Positions 38,432 to 47,193 of a stretch of DNA of 64,000 nt are shown one piece after another. A program made the position numbers and the translations under genes. The first letter of the stretch is position 1; every line of letters starts with the position of its first letter. A model generated the notes under the pieces. It worked only from the letters and a program-made list of their open reading frames with translations, did not search any database and had not been told where the DNA came from. Source of the stretch: Actinoplanes sp. N902-109 (GTDB taxonomy: Bacteria; Actinomycetota; Actinomycetes; Mycobacteriales; Micromonosporaceae); NCBI RefSeq assembly GCF_000389965.1, contig NC_021191.1:8805501-8869500 (forward strand), given 5' to 3'.

Positions 38432-39613
38432 GTGCCGCTCGACCGCGATGCCTCGACCAACCGTCATGCCCACGGGGCTGCCCCCGGCATCAACGGATCG
38501 GTGGCCCGTCCCATGAGTCCGACGCCCGGGCTGGGCGGCGGCGGGGTGAGCGGTGACCCGCTGCGGGCCAACCTCGCGCTGATGGCTCCCGGCACCGCGC
38601 TGCGCGACGGGCTGGAGCGGATCCTGCGCGGGCGCACCGGCGCGTTGATCGTGCTCGGCCACGACGACGTCGTGGAAGCGATCTGTACCGGCGGCTTCAA
38701 CCTCGACGTGGAGTTCTCCGCCACCCGGCTGCGCGAGCTGTGCAAGATGGACGGCGCGGTGGTGCTGTCCAGCGACGGCACCCGGATCGTGCGGGCCAAC
38801 GTGCACCTCATGCCCGACCCGGGCATCCCGTCCGAGGAGTCCGGCACCCGGCACCGCACCGCCGAGCGGGTCGCCAAGCAGTCCGGCTTCCCGGTGATCT
38901 CGGTGAGCCAGTCGATGCACATCATCGGGCTCTACGTGAACGGTCAGCGGCACGTCCTCGACGACTCCGCGGCCATCCTGTCCCGGGCCAACCAGGCGCT
39001 CGCCACGCTGGAGCGTTACAAGCTGCGCCTCGACGAGGTCTCCGGCACCCTGTCGGCGCTGGAGATCGAGGATCTGGTCACCGTCCGCGACGCCGTCGCC
39101 GTGGTGCAGCGGCTCGAGATGGTCCGCCGGATCGCCGACGAGATCTCCGGCTACGTGGTCGAGCTCGGCACCGACGGCCGGCTGCTCGCCCTGCAGCTCG
39201 ACGAGCTGATGGCCGGCGTCGACGCCGACCGCACCCTGGTGATCCGCGACTACCTGCCGACCGGTCGCAAGGCGCGCACCCTCGACGAGGGCCTGATGGA
39301 GCTCGACCTGCTGACCGCCACCGAGATGATCGACCTGGTCGCGGTGGCCAAGGCGATCGGTTACGCCGGCGCCTCCGACGCCCTCGACGCGGCGGTCAGC
39401 CCCCGCGGCTTCCGGCTGCTGGCCAAGGTTCCCCGGCTGCCCACCCCGATCGTGGAGCGCCTGGTCGATCATTTCGGCAGCCTGCAACGGCTGCTCGGGG
39501 CCACGGTGGAGGATCTGCAGGCGGTCGACGGCGTGGGCGACGCCCGGGCCCGTGGGGTCCGCGAGGGCCTGTCCCGGCTGGCCGAGGCGTCCATCCTCGA
39601 ACGGTACGTCTGA
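38432..39613 (+). CDS. disA: DNA integrity scanning diadenylate cyclase DisA
   Basis: DisA (393 aa) makes cyclic di-AMP from two ATP and scans DNA for branched structures. The DAC domain carries the DGA (KMDGAVVLSSDG) and RHRT (ESGTRHRTAERV) catalytic motifs. A helical spine and a C-terminal helix-hairpin-helix DNA-binding domain (VEDLQAVDGVGDARARGVREGLSRL) follow. The first roughly 45 residues are low-complexity. ATG 38513 would give 366 residues and is the alternative start. Confidence 0.95.
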   Translation: MPLDRDASTNRHAHGAAPGINGSVARPMSPTPGLGGGGVSGDPLRANLALMAPGTALRDGLERILRGRTGALIVLGHDDVVEAICTGGFNLDVEFSATRLRELCKMDGAVVLSSDGTRIVRANVHLMPDPGIPSEESGTRHRTAERVAKQSGFPVISVSQSMHIIGLYVNGQRHVLDDSAAILSRANQALATLERYKLRLDEVSGTLSALEIEDLVTVRDAVAVVQRLEMVRRIADEISGYVVELGTDGRLLALQLDELMAGVDADRTLVIRDYLPTGRKARTLDEGLMELDLLTATEMIDLVAVAKAIGYAGASDALDAAVSPRGFRLLAKVPRLPTPIVERLVDHFGSLQRLLGATVEDLQAVDGVGDARARGVREGLSRLAEASILERYV

Positions 39614-39626
39614 CCGGCGCGCCGCC

Positions 39627-39811
39627 ATGTCGGCCGTCGTGTGGTGGGAGATCGCGGCCCCGGCTTCCGAGGCCTTGCACAGGTGCCACGCCGCCAGGTG
39701 AGCCCTGGGTGCGCGCGCTGTGCGTGGCCGCACCTCGCCGCGCGGCGACGACCGCTGGTTCGCGCCGTTCGCCGACCCGGCCGGCCTGCCGGTCAGGCTT
39801 GTGTGCGGCGA
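39627..39811 (+). pseudogene. Decayed VOC (glyoxalase/bleomycin-resistance-like) gene
   Basis: An ATG at 39627 opens a frame encoding MSAVVWWEIAAPASEALHRC, the usual N-terminus of a VOC-family protein, and hits TGA at 39699. Continuing in the same frame, 39720 onward encodes RGRTSPRGDDRWFAPFADPAGLPVRL, the usual C-terminal strand of the same family (GDDRWFATFRDPAG-like). The 60-70 residues normally between them are missing. This looks like an internal deletion remnant; it fills most of the disA-to-next-gene gap. Confidence 0.6.
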
Positions 39812-40618
39812 TCAGGCGGTGACAGTCAGATTCACCGGGGCGCTGACCTTGCCGCCCAGCCGGCCCAGCACCTGGTACTGCCCGGCGGCCGGGGCGGCGC
39901 CGGTGGCCAGCCCGCCCGTGCACTTGGTGGCCTGGTGACCGTTCCAGGTGACGTTGTACTCCCGCTCGCCGCTCGGCGGGAACTGACGCACGTCGGAACC
40001 CTTCACGGTGCTGCACGTGTCGGACGACCAGATCTTCTGGGCGCCGCTCACGATGTACAGCTCCTGCAGGTCGGCGCCGACGTCGCGGGTGCAGGTACGG
40101 TTCGACACGTTCTTGATCTTGAGCCGGATGTCGATGGGGACACCGCGGCGTACCGTCGCGGTGCCCGGGATCGGCGTCACCGAGATCTCCGCGTCGCTGC
40201 ATGCCCCGCCGGACTGCGCGGTCACGCTGGTGTTGGAACCGTCGCCCGTACCGGTCCCGGTGCCCGTACCGGTCCCGGTGCCCGTACCGGTCCCGGTGCC
40301 CGTGCCGTTGCCTTGATTGGCGCTGTCCGAGGGCGGCACGCCGGGGCCGTCCGACTCGAGGTCCTCCGGGTCCGGCAGCGACGGGTTACCGGCGCCGGCC
40401 GGCGGATCCACGAACGACGGCTCGTCGTCCGGCGATGCCGAGACCGGGGCGGGCGTGGGGAACTGCGTCGCCGCAGTGCCGCCGCCCTTCTTGTCGTCGT
40501 TGCCCCCGCCGGAGCAGGAGACGAACAGCACGATGACGCCGAGCAGCAGCGCGCCCAGCACGACCAAACGGCGCCGCCAGTACACGGCGGAGGGAAGGGG
40601 ACCAACCGTCGAACGCAT
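39812..40618 (-). CDS. Secreted or membrane-anchored protein with Gly-Thr repeat linker
   Basis: The 268-residue protein has an N-terminal transmembrane or signal segment (about 14-34; a Cys follows at VSCSGGG, which could be a lipobox-like site). A disordered Pro/Ser/Asp region follows, then a run of Gly-Thr dipeptides (about 102-124), and a C-terminal beta-sandwich (about 135-268) with four Cys likely to form disulfides. No catalytic motif is seen. ATG 40618 is preferred over upstream in-frame codons because the signal segment then starts normally. Confidence 0.65.
   Translation of the reverse strand: MRSTVGPLPSAVYWRRRLVVLGALLLGVIVLFVSCSGGGNDDKKGGGTAATQFPTPAPVSASPDDEPSFVDPPAGAGNPSLPDPEDLESDGPGVPPSDSANQGNGTGTGTGTGTGTGTGTGTGTGDGSNTSVTAQSGGACSDAEISVTPIPGTATVRRGVPIDIRLKIKNVSNRTCTRDVGADLQELYIVSGAQKIWSSDTCSTVKGSDVRQFPPSGEREYNVTWNGHQATKCTGGLATGAAPAAGQYQVLGRLGGKVSAPVNLTVTA
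40245..40312. repeat. 18-bp minisatellite encoding Gly-Thr repeats
   Basis: Three perfect 18-bp units (40245-40262, 40263-40280, 40281-40298) and a degenerate fourth lie inside the secreted protein gene. They encode alternating Gly and Thr on the minus strand. Unit number changes would keep the frame. Confidence 0.85.
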
Positions 40619-40725
40619 GATGGGAAGACGGTATCCCCGGGGCACCCGGAAAGACGCGCGACGCGCCGGTTGTGCGACACCTCTTCGCGGATAGATCGTT
40701 AGACCTTCCCTAAGCTGGGGGGCCT

Positions 40726-41652
40726 ATGACATCTGCCGACTCCGCCGTCAGCCGGTCTTTCGCCGACGCCGCCATCCGCTGGTACGACGAGAACGCTCGC
40801 GATCTGCCCTGGCGGCAGCCGGGCACCAGCGCCTGGGCGGTGCTGGTCAGCGAGGTGATGCTGCAACAGACCCCGGTCGTCCGGGTCGAACCGGCCTGGC
40901 GCTCCTGGATGAACCGCTGGCCCACCCCCGCCGACCTGGCCCAGGACCCGCCGTCCGAGGCGATCCGCATGTGGGGCCGGCTCGGCTACCCACGCCGGGC
41001 GATGCGGCTGCATGCCTGCGCGGTGGCCATCGTGGAACGTCACGGCGGCGAGGTGCCCGACGATCTCGACCAGCTGCTCGCGTTGCCCGGGGTGGGGACC
41101 TACACCGGGCGCGCGGTCGCGACGTTCGCCTACGGCCAGCGACACCCGGTCGTGGACACCAACGTACGGCGGGTGGTGTCGCGCGCCGTCGAAGGCAAAC
41201 CGGACGCGGGGCCCACCACGACAGCCGCCGACCTGGTCGCCACCGAGGAGCTGTTGCCCGAGGAGCCGGCCCGGGCGGCGAAGGCCAGCATCGCGTTCAT
41301 GGAGCTCGGCGCGATCGTCTGCACCGCCCGCGCACCGCGCTGCCCCGAATGCCCGTTCGAGCAGGTCTGCGCGTTCCGCCTGTCCGGCGAGCCGGTGCCC
41401 GCGGGTCCGAGCCGCAAACCCCAGCGGTACGCCGGCACCGACCGCCAGGTGCGCGGCCTGCTGCTCGAGGTGCTCCGGCACGCCACCGGCCCGGTCCCCC
41501 GCCAGCGGCTCGACGCCGTCTGGGTGGACGATGTGCAACGCGCCCGCGCCCTCGCCGGCCTGGTCGAGGACGGCCTGGTGGAACCGCTCGACTCGGATGC
41601 CGACCGGTTCGTGCTGGCCGGCGACCACCCACCGCGCTTCCCGCAGGTCTGA
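40726..41652 (+). CDS. mutY: A/G-specific adenine DNA glycosylase
   Basis: MutY (308 aa) removes adenine mispaired with 8-oxoguanine. It shows the catalytic Glu in SEVMLQQTPV, the helix-hairpin-helix LPGVGTYTGRAV with Asp in VVDTNVRRVV, and the [4Fe-4S] cysteines C-x6-C-x2-C-x5-C in CTARAPRCPECPFEQVC. The C-terminal 8-oxoG recognition (NUDIX-like) domain is truncated, as in other actinobacterial MutY. It ends three bases before the convergent DUF4291 gene. Confidence 0.94.
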   Translation: MTSADSAVSRSFADAAIRWYDENARDLPWRQPGTSAWAVLVSEVMLQQTPVVRVEPAWRSWMNRWPTPADLAQDPPSEAIRMWGRLGYPRRAMRLHACAVAIVERHGGEVPDDLDQLLALPGVGTYTGRAVATFAYGQRHPVVDTNVRRVVSRAVEGKPDAGPTTTAADLVATEELLPEEPARAAKASIAFMELGAIVCTARAPRCPECPFEQVCAFRLSGEPVPAGPSRKPQRYAGTDRQVRGLLLEVLRHATGPVPRQRLDAVWVDDVQRARALAGLVEDGLVEPLDSDADRFVLAGDHPPRFPQV

Positions 41653-41655
41653 CCC

Positions 41656-42258
41656 TCAGATCGAGATGTGCAGCGCAGCGGCCAGCGACCCGGGCAGCGG
41701 ATAGGGCCGCTCGTCGGGCAGCATCATCCCGGCCCGGTGCTCGTCGCCCCGGCGGACGAGGTCACCGATCCGCCGGGCGGCGTGCGTGATGTCCTCGATC
41801 CCGACCGTCCACTCCCCCACGAACTTGTCGATCACCTCGACGCCGAGGCCGACCTGCAACGCTCGGTACGGCAGCGGGGCCATGCGCAGCGAGCGTTCCG
41901 GCTCCCACTGGAACCGCACCGGGCTGCTCTTCAGCTTGGCGCACCAGTCGTCGCGATCCGGATAGAAATTGTGGTCGTACTGCGCCAGGCATGAATGCGC
42001 CAGCGCCCACTCGAACCCCTCCCGGGTGATCTCCACAGCCAGGATCCGCTCCTGGCCGGACGCGGTGGCCCACTGCGAGCGGTACATCATCCACCGGAAC
42101 GACGGCTTCAGCCAGCTCATCCGGTCCGGCTGGAACGGCGGCACGAACCGACCGGCCCGCGCCGCCGCCAGCGCGACCGGCACCGGATGCGCCTGGTACA
42201 CCGTGATGGTCTCCGGCGTGTACACGGCGCGAACCTGGCGGATCGGAACTTGCGGCAC
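41656..42258 (-). CDS. DUF4291 family protein, downstream copy
   Basis: The 200-residue cytoplasmic protein has RQVRAVYTPETITVYQAHPVPVALAAARAGRFVPPF, MSWLKPSFRWMMYRSQWA, ILAVEITREGFEWAL and VRFQWEPERSLRMAPLPYRALQVGL. These are family hallmarks, but no biochemical role is known to me. It is a tandem paralogue of the next gene, ten bases away. It starts with GTG. Confidence 0.82.
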   Translation of the reverse strand: MPQVPIRQVRAVYTPETITVYQAHPVPVALAAARAGRFVPPFQPDRMSWLKPSFRWMMYRSQWATASGQERILAVEITREGFEWALAHSCLAQYDHNFYPDRDDWCAKLKSSPVRFQWEPERSLRMAPLPYRALQVGLGVEVIDKFVGEWTVGIEDITHAARRIGDLVRRGDEHRAGMMLPDERPYPLPGSLAAALHISI

Positions 42259-42268
42259 AGTCCCATGA

Positions 42269-42847
42269 TCACGCTCCGTCGCAGCCCACGGGTTCGTTTT
42301 CCGGATAAGGCCGCTCCACCGGCAGCAGCCCGGGATCCCGGCTCGCGGCGATCTGCCGGGCCAGAGCGGTCACATCGGTGATCGAGACCGTCCATTCCGC
42401 CACGTAACGCTGCGCGGCCGGCCCGGCCAACCCCAACTGCAAGCTCCGGTACGGAAGAGCCCGCAGCTGCAGGTCCCGCTCCGGATCCCACTGCACCCGT
42501 ACGGGACTCGCCTTGAGCCGCCGCGCCCAGTCCGCCCGCGTCTCGCCGGTCGAGTGGTCGTAATGGCTCGGGCAGGCCTCGGCCAGCGCGGCATCGAAGC
42601 CGTCCCGGGTGATCTCCACGGCGAGGATGTGCTCCTGCCCCGGCTTGGTGGCCCACCCCGACCGGTACATCATCCACCGGAACGACGGCTTGATCCAGGT
42701 CATCCGACCCACCCGGAACGGCGCCACGAACCGCCCGGCCCGCACCGCAGCCCCAGCGATCTCCGCCGAGTACGCCTGATAAACGGTGATCGTCCGCTCG
42801 CCATAGACCGCCCGGACCTGCCGCTGCACAACCTCCACCCACCCCAT
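42269..42847 (-). CDS. DUF4291 family protein, upstream copy
   Basis: This 192-residue paralogue of the preceding entry (RQVRAVYGERTITVYQAYSAEIAG, MTWIKPSFRWMMYRSGWA, VRVQWDPERDLQLRALPYRSLQLGL) is clearly related along its whole length. It is first in a two-gene unit. An in-frame extension reaches far upstream but has biased, low-information composition, so ATG 42847 is preferred. Confidence 0.8.
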   Translation of the reverse strand: MGWVEVVQRQVRAVYGERTITVYQAYSAEIAGAAVRAGRFVAPFRVGRMTWIKPSFRWMMYRSGWATKPGQEHILAVEITRDGFDAALAEACPSHYDHSTGETRADWARRLKASPVRVQWDPERDLQLRALPYRSLQLGLAGPAAQRYVAEWTVSITDVTALARQIAASRDPGLLPVERPYPENEPVGCDGA

Positions 42848-43248
42848 GATCCGCACCCCGCCCACCCCCCGAAAGCGAATAACCCGCCCCGCACCGTCAA
42901 GCACCGGCTGGACCAGATCGGGCGTATTAGCAGGGGTCTTCGGCGGACGCTCCGGGGTTGTGCCCGGGTGCAGCAACCGAGCCAACGCGCAGCGACCCAA
43001 TAGCAGCGCCCCGGCCAACACCAGCTCCACCTGCGGCATCAGCCATCTGGCCTGCACGACACTCGCCGACCTGGCCCGGCGAGGTGCGTCACACCAACCA
43101 CCCACCCACCCCGGCCTGCCCAACCCCCACCCACCGCAAGAAAGCGCGGCGACCACACCACACCCCCTGAGGTGACCACAAAGCCCACCCGAGCAGCTAG
43201 CAGCCAGCGCCCCCTCCCCCAGCCGCCGGCAAGCTGCCCGGCAAGGGG
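42848..43248. other. Non-coding, C/A-rich stretch upstream of DUF4291 genes
   Basis: About 400 bases with strong C and A bias on the plus strand separate the DUF4291 pair from the large hairpin. Several frames are open only because of composition, and their translations are repetitive Pro/His/Thr or Gly/Trp strings. I see no convincing gene, promoter or RNA. Confidence 0.5.
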
Positions 43249-43317
43249 CGAGGGCGGGGGTGCCCACCAACGGCGTAAAAACGCTCCACCAGCCGTTGGT
43301 GGGCACCCCCGCCCTCG
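43249..43317. repeat. Perfect 26-bp inverted repeat (large hairpin)
   Basis: Bases 43249-43274 are the exact reverse complement of 43292-43317, with a 17-base loop. The stem is GC-rich with no bulge. It is much longer than the clpC terminator that follows at 43453 and is not adjacent to a stop codon. Size and loop resemble the hairpin at 25.4 kb. Confidence 0.85.
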
Positions 43318-43452
43318 ACCCGTCCCCGCGCAACAACCCCCACCACGCCCCCACTCACAGCCCCGCACGCACCCAACCGCCCCGCGGGGACATGGCCCCC
43401 CAGATGCAGGTGCTGCCACGGCTCAACACAAAGCCGCGGACGTACGGAAACG

Positions 43453-43492
43453 CCGAACGGCCCGGCGCTCGCAAGAGCACCGGGCCGTTCGG
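43453..43492 (-). terminator. clpC terminator
   Basis: An 18-bp stem with one mismatched pair and a four-base loop (gcaa) lies 14 bases past the clpC stop codon in the direction of transcription. Confidence 0.85.
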
Positions 43493-43506
43493 GTCAGCTG
43501 AGGCGA

Positions 43507-46029
43507 TTACTCGTCAGCAGCGGCCGCGCCAAGATCGGCCGGCACGGCGTCCGGGACGACAGCGCCACGGTCGGCACCCTTGAACACCAGCTTGGACTTG
43601 TCGGTGTTCTCCGGGTCGCCCTCGCAGTCGACCACCACGATCTGGCCGGGGCGCAGCTCGTTGAAGAGGATCTGCTCGGACAGCGTGTCCTCCAGGTCCC
43701 GCTGGATGGTGCGGCGCAGCGGCCGGGCACCCAGGACCGGGTCGAAGCCCTTCTTCGCCAGGTACTTCTTCGCGTTCTCGGTCAGCTCGAGGCCCATGTC
43801 CTTGTTCTTGAGCTGGCCCTCGATCCGCGAGGTGAAGATGTCGACGATCTCGAGGATCTCGTTCTGGCGGAGCTGGTGGAAGACGATCGTGTCGTCGATG
43901 CGGTTGAGGAACTCCGGGCGGAAGTGCTGCTTCAGCTCGTCGTTGACCTTGACCTTCATCCGCTCGTAGTTGGACTCCTCGGCCTCCGAGGCCTGGAAGC
44001 CCAGCGACACCGCCTTGGCCACGTCGCGCGTGCCCAGGTTGGTGGTCAGGATGATCACCGTGTTCTTGAAGTCCACGATGCGGCCCTGACCGTCGGTGAG
44101 GCGGCCGTCCTCCAGGATCTGCAGGAGGGTGTTGAAGACGTCCGGGTGGGCCTTTTCGATCTCGTCGAACAGGACCACGGAGAACGGCTTGCGGCGGACC
44201 TTCTCGGTCAGCTGGCCACCCTCGTCGTACCCGACGTATCCGGGGGGCGCACCGACGAGGCGGGACACCGTGTAGCGGTCGTGGAACTCGGACATGTCGA
44301 GCTGGATCAGCGCGTCCTCGGAGCCGAACAGGAACTCGGCCAGCGCCTTGGACAGCTCGGTCTTACCGACGCCGGACGGGCCGGCGAAGATGAACGAGCC
44401 GGACGGGCGCTTCGGGTCTTTCAGGCCGGCCCGGGTGCGGCGGATCGCCTTGGAGACGGCCTTGACCGCGTCCTCCTGGCCGATGACCCGCTTGTGGAGC
44501 TCGTCCTCCATGCGCAGCAGGCGGGACGTCTCCTCCTCGGTCAGCTTGTAGACCGGGATGCCGGTCCAGTTGCCCAGGACCTCGGCGATCTGCTCGTCGT
44601 CGACCTCGGACACGACGTCGAGGTCGCCGGCCTTCCACTCCTTCTCCCGCTGCGCCTTCTGGCCCAGCAGCTGCTTCTCCTTGTCGCGCAGCTGCGCGGC
44701 CCGCTCGAAGTCCTGCGCGTCGATCGCGGACTCCTTGTCCCGGCGGACCTGGGCGATGCGCTCGTCGAAGTCGCGCAGGTCTGGCGGCGCGGTCATCCGG
44801 CGGATGCGCATCCGCGCACCGGCCTCGTCGATGAGGTCGATCGCCTTGTCCGGCAGGAACCGGTCGGAGATGTAACGGTCGGCCAGCGTGGCCGCCGCGA
44901 CCAGGGCCGCGTCGGTGATGCTGATCCGGTGGTGGGCCTCGTAACGGTCGCGCAGGCCCTTGAGGATCTCGATGGTGTGCGCCAGCGACGGCTCGCCCAC
45001 CTGGATCGGCTGGAAGCGGCGCTCGAGCGCGGCGTCCTTCTCGAGGTGCTTGCGGTACTCGTCGAGGGTGGTCGCACCGATCGTCTGCAGCTCACCACGC
45101 GCGAGCATGGGCTTGAGGATGGAGGCGGCGTCGATGGCGCCCTCGGCGGCACCCGCCCCGACGAGGGTGTGGATCTCGTCGATGAACAGGATGATGTCGC
45201 CGCGGGTGCGGATCTCCTTGAGCACCTTCTTGAGGCGCTCCTCGAAGTCACCGCGGTAGCGGGAACCGGCGACCAGCGCACCGAGGTCGAGCGTGTAGAG
45301 CTGCTTGTCCTTGAGCGTCTCGGGCACCTCGCCCTTGACGATGGACTGCGACAGGCCCTCGACGACGGCGGTCTTGCCGACGCCCGGCTCGCCGATCAGC
45401 ACCGGGTTGTTCTTGGTGCGGCGGGACAGCACCTGCATGACCCGCTCGATCTCCTTCTCACGCCCGATGACCGGGTCGAGCTTGCCCTCGCGGGCAGCCT
45501 GCGTGAGGTTGCGGCCGAACTGGTCGAGCACCAGCGACGTCGACGGGGCGGCCTCGCCCGCGGCGGCACCGGCGGCGGCCGGCTCCTTGCCCTGGTAGCC
45601 GGAGAGCAGCTGGATGACCTGCTGGCGGACCCGGTTGAGGTCGGCGCCGAGCTTGACCAGCACCTGGGCGGCGACGCCCTCGCCCTCACGGATCAGGCCG
45701 AGCAGGATGTGCTCGGTGCCGATGTAGTTGTGGCCGAGCTGCAGCGCCTCGCGCAGCGACAGCTCGAGCACCTTCTTGGCTCGCGGCGTGAACGGGATGT
45801 GCCCGCTGGGCGCCTGCTGACCCTGGCCGATGATTTCCTCGACCTGCTGACGGACCCCCTCGAGGGAGATGCCGAGGCTCTCCAGAGCCTTCGCGGCAAC
45901 GCCTTCGCCCTCGTGGATCAGGCCGAGCAGGATGTGCTCTGTCCCGATGTAGTTGTGGTTGAGCATCCGGGCCTCTTCTTGGGCCAGGACGACAACCCGT
46001 CGCGCTCGGTCGGTGAACCGCTCGAACAT
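43507..46029 (-). CDS. clpC: ATP-dependent Clp protease ATP-binding subunit ClpC
   Basis: ClpC (840 aa) is the Hsp100 unfoldase that feeds proteins to ClpP. It has two N-terminal Clp_N repeats (each with HNYIGTEHILLGLI), AAA-1 with Walker A GEPGVGKTA and Walker B ILFIDEIHTL, a UVR-containing middle domain (about 420-480), and AAA-2 with GPSGVGKTE and VVLFDEIEKAHPDV. It starts at ATG 46029 with strong GAGGAG ribosome sites. It is a single-gene unit between a terminator and a 423-bp upstream gap. Confidence 0.97.
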   Translation of the reverse strand: MFERFTDRARRVVVLAQEEARMLNHNYIGTEHILLGLIHEGEGVAAKALESLGISLEGVRQQVEEIIGQGQQAPSGHIPFTPRAKKVLELSLREALQLGHNYIGTEHILLGLIREGEGVAAQVLVKLGADLNRVRQQVIQLLSGYQGKEPAAAGAAAGEAAPSTSLVLDQFGRNLTQAAREGKLDPVIGREKEIERVMQVLSRRTKNNPVLIGEPGVGKTAVVEGLSQSIVKGEVPETLKDKQLYTLDLGALVAGSRYRGDFEERLKKVLKEIRTRGDIILFIDEIHTLVGAGAAEGAIDAASILKPMLARGELQTIGATTLDEYRKHLEKDAALERRFQPIQVGEPSLAHTIEILKGLRDRYEAHHRISITDAALVAAATLADRYISDRFLPDKAIDLIDEAGARMRIRRMTAPPDLRDFDERIAQVRRDKESAIDAQDFERAAQLRDKEKQLLGQKAQREKEWKAGDLDVVSEVDDEQIAEVLGNWTGIPVYKLTEEETSRLLRMEDELHKRVIGQEDAVKAVSKAIRRTRAGLKDPKRPSGSFIFAGPSGVGKTELSKALAEFLFGSEDALIQLDMSEFHDRYTVSRLVGAPPGYVGYDEGGQLTEKVRRKPFSVVLFDEIEKAHPDVFNTLLQILEDGRLTDGQGRIVDFKNTVIILTTNLGTRDVAKAVSLGFQASEAEESNYERMKVKVNDELKQHFRPEFLNRIDDTIVFHQLRQNEILEIVDIFTSRIEGQLKNKDMGLELTENAKKYLAKKGFDPVLGARPLRRTIQRDLEDTLSEQILFNELRPGQIVVVDCEGDPENTDKSKLVFKGADRGAVVPDAVPADLGAAAADE

Positions 46030-46398
46030 GCCCTCGTGCTCCTCACGTGCCGTGCGCCAATGAACTGGCGGGGCCAGCGCACGAACATCGGTGATGCCCG
46101 TGCTGTAACTACTCTATCGCCGCCGGAGGACTCTGCTGGGCCCTCGAGCCCGGCCGGGACGTCCCACGCCGATGATTTCCCCAACTTCGCACGCTCAGCC
46201 GCTGTTCCCCACCCCTGGGAACTACGCGCACAGCGAAATCCCGGCGGTAGCGCAAGTGCGGAAGCCGCATCCACAGCCTGTGGACAACGTCGTCCACCCC
46301 TGTGGATAACTTACGCATGCCGAGCGAAGAACGAGCGAAAAGCAGCAGGTCCCTGCGCAGTCGAACACGTCTTACCTGCGGTTGAGCGCGAAAAGCGA
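46030..46398. other. clpC upstream region
   Basis: About 370 bases without a gene, AT-richer near 46180-46330. It must hold the clpC promoter. I looked for CIRCE, HAIR and ClgR-type sites and found no convincing match, so regulation cannot be stated. Confidence 0.4.
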
Positions 46399-46432
46399 CA
46401 GGGCCCGCGGCGCCGGAGCGCTGCGGACCCTG
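46399..46432 (-). terminator. lsr2 terminator
   Basis: A 15-bp stem with two G-T pairs (46399-46413 with 46418-46432) and a four-base loop lies 20 bases after the lsr2 stop codon. Confidence 0.75.
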
Positions 46433-46452
46433 TGGAAGGCGGTGCCGGCGAC

Positions 46453-46806
46453 TCAGCGGCCGGGCCCCTTGGCGTGGAACTCGTCCACGATCTCCTGCGG
46501 GATGCGACCCCGGTCGGAGATGTCCTTGCCGCTCTTCTTGGCCCACTCCCGGATGGCCTTGTTCTGCTCGCGGTCCGCGGTGGCGCCGCCCCGGCCCCGA
46601 GCCGCCCGGCCGCCCACGACCACCCCGCCGCGGGCCACCTTCGACCCGGCTGCGACGTACGGCGCGAAGACGTCACGCAATTTTGCCGCGTTCTTGTCGG
46701 ACAGGTCGATCTCATACTGAATGCCGTCGAGGGCGAACTTGACGGTCTCCTCGGCATCACCGCCGTCGAGGTCGTCGACAAGCTTGTGAATGATCTGCTT
46801 GGCCAC
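46453..46806 (-). CDS. lsr2: Nucleoid-associated protein Lsr2
   Basis: Lsr2 (117 aa) is the actinobacterial H-NS analogue that bridges AT-rich DNA and silences foreign or specialised-metabolism genes. It shows the N-terminal dimerisation domain (MAKQIIHKLVDDLDGGDAEETVKFALDG, ideal IDLSDKNAAKLRD) and the C-terminal AT-hook-like domain with REWAKKSGKDISDRGRIP. It starts with GTG behind GGGAGGA. Confidence 0.96.
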   Translation of the reverse strand: MAKQIIHKLVDDLDGGDAEETVKFALDGIQYEIDLSDKNAAKLRDVFAPYVAAGSKVARGGVVVGGRAARGRGGATADREQNKAIREWAKKSGKDISDRGRIPQEIVDEFHAKGPGR

Positions 46807-47193
46807 GGGCCGTTATCCTCCCGAACACAGGGTCTCTTGTCAGGTAATCCCACCGAGAACAATAACGCTTTGCCCGCGGGAAGCGTCAATGCGGGGTTGG
46901 AAATCGGCACCGGAGCGCAACCGGCGTTTCCCGAATGCCCGGGCGGCCGTTTCCATTCCGTGAGCGCCGGCCCCGCTATGCCGGCGGATACCAGCAATCC
47001 GTCGGCATAGCGGCGGTCGGGGCCGATGCAGCTGAGCACCTGCGCGGACGCGCCGCAGCGGAGATCCCGGCCGGGAATCAAATGGTCGACGGGAAACGTC
47101 CGACCGCTTACCCCCATAAAGATCTATGTTCGGCGCGTCGCGCAGAGTCACAAACCGCGAGGATTGTTTCCGACTCTTGATTAACCGGCCGGC
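46807..47193. other. lsr2 upstream region with one inverted repeat
   Basis: A 387-bp spacer between coaX and lsr2. An inverted repeat (46975-46989 with 46997-47011, one G-T pair, seven-base loop) could end the coaX transcript or bind a regulator. Several short A/T-rich stretches near 46855 and 47115 fit a promoter and possible Lsr2 autoregulation. No credible gene. Confidence 0.45.

Noticed and set aside
43039..43354. Upstream extension of the DUF4291 gene and a Gly/Trp-rich minus ORF
   Set aside because: Both read through a C-rich stretch and the large inverted repeat, with low-information sequence and no ribosome site.
46030..46398. ClgR, CIRCE or HAIR sites upstream of clpC
   Set aside because: Only partial matches to the half sites were found, with wrong spacing; not enough to claim an operator.
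43876..47010. 1044-codon plus-strand ORF opposite clpC and lsr2
   Set aside because: It is the antisense shadow of conserved genes; composition is Val/Leu/Asp/Gly-rich with no motif.
46840..47180. Small ORFs between lsr2 and coaX
   Set aside because: Translations lack conserved features and ribosome sites, and they run into or across neighbouring genes.
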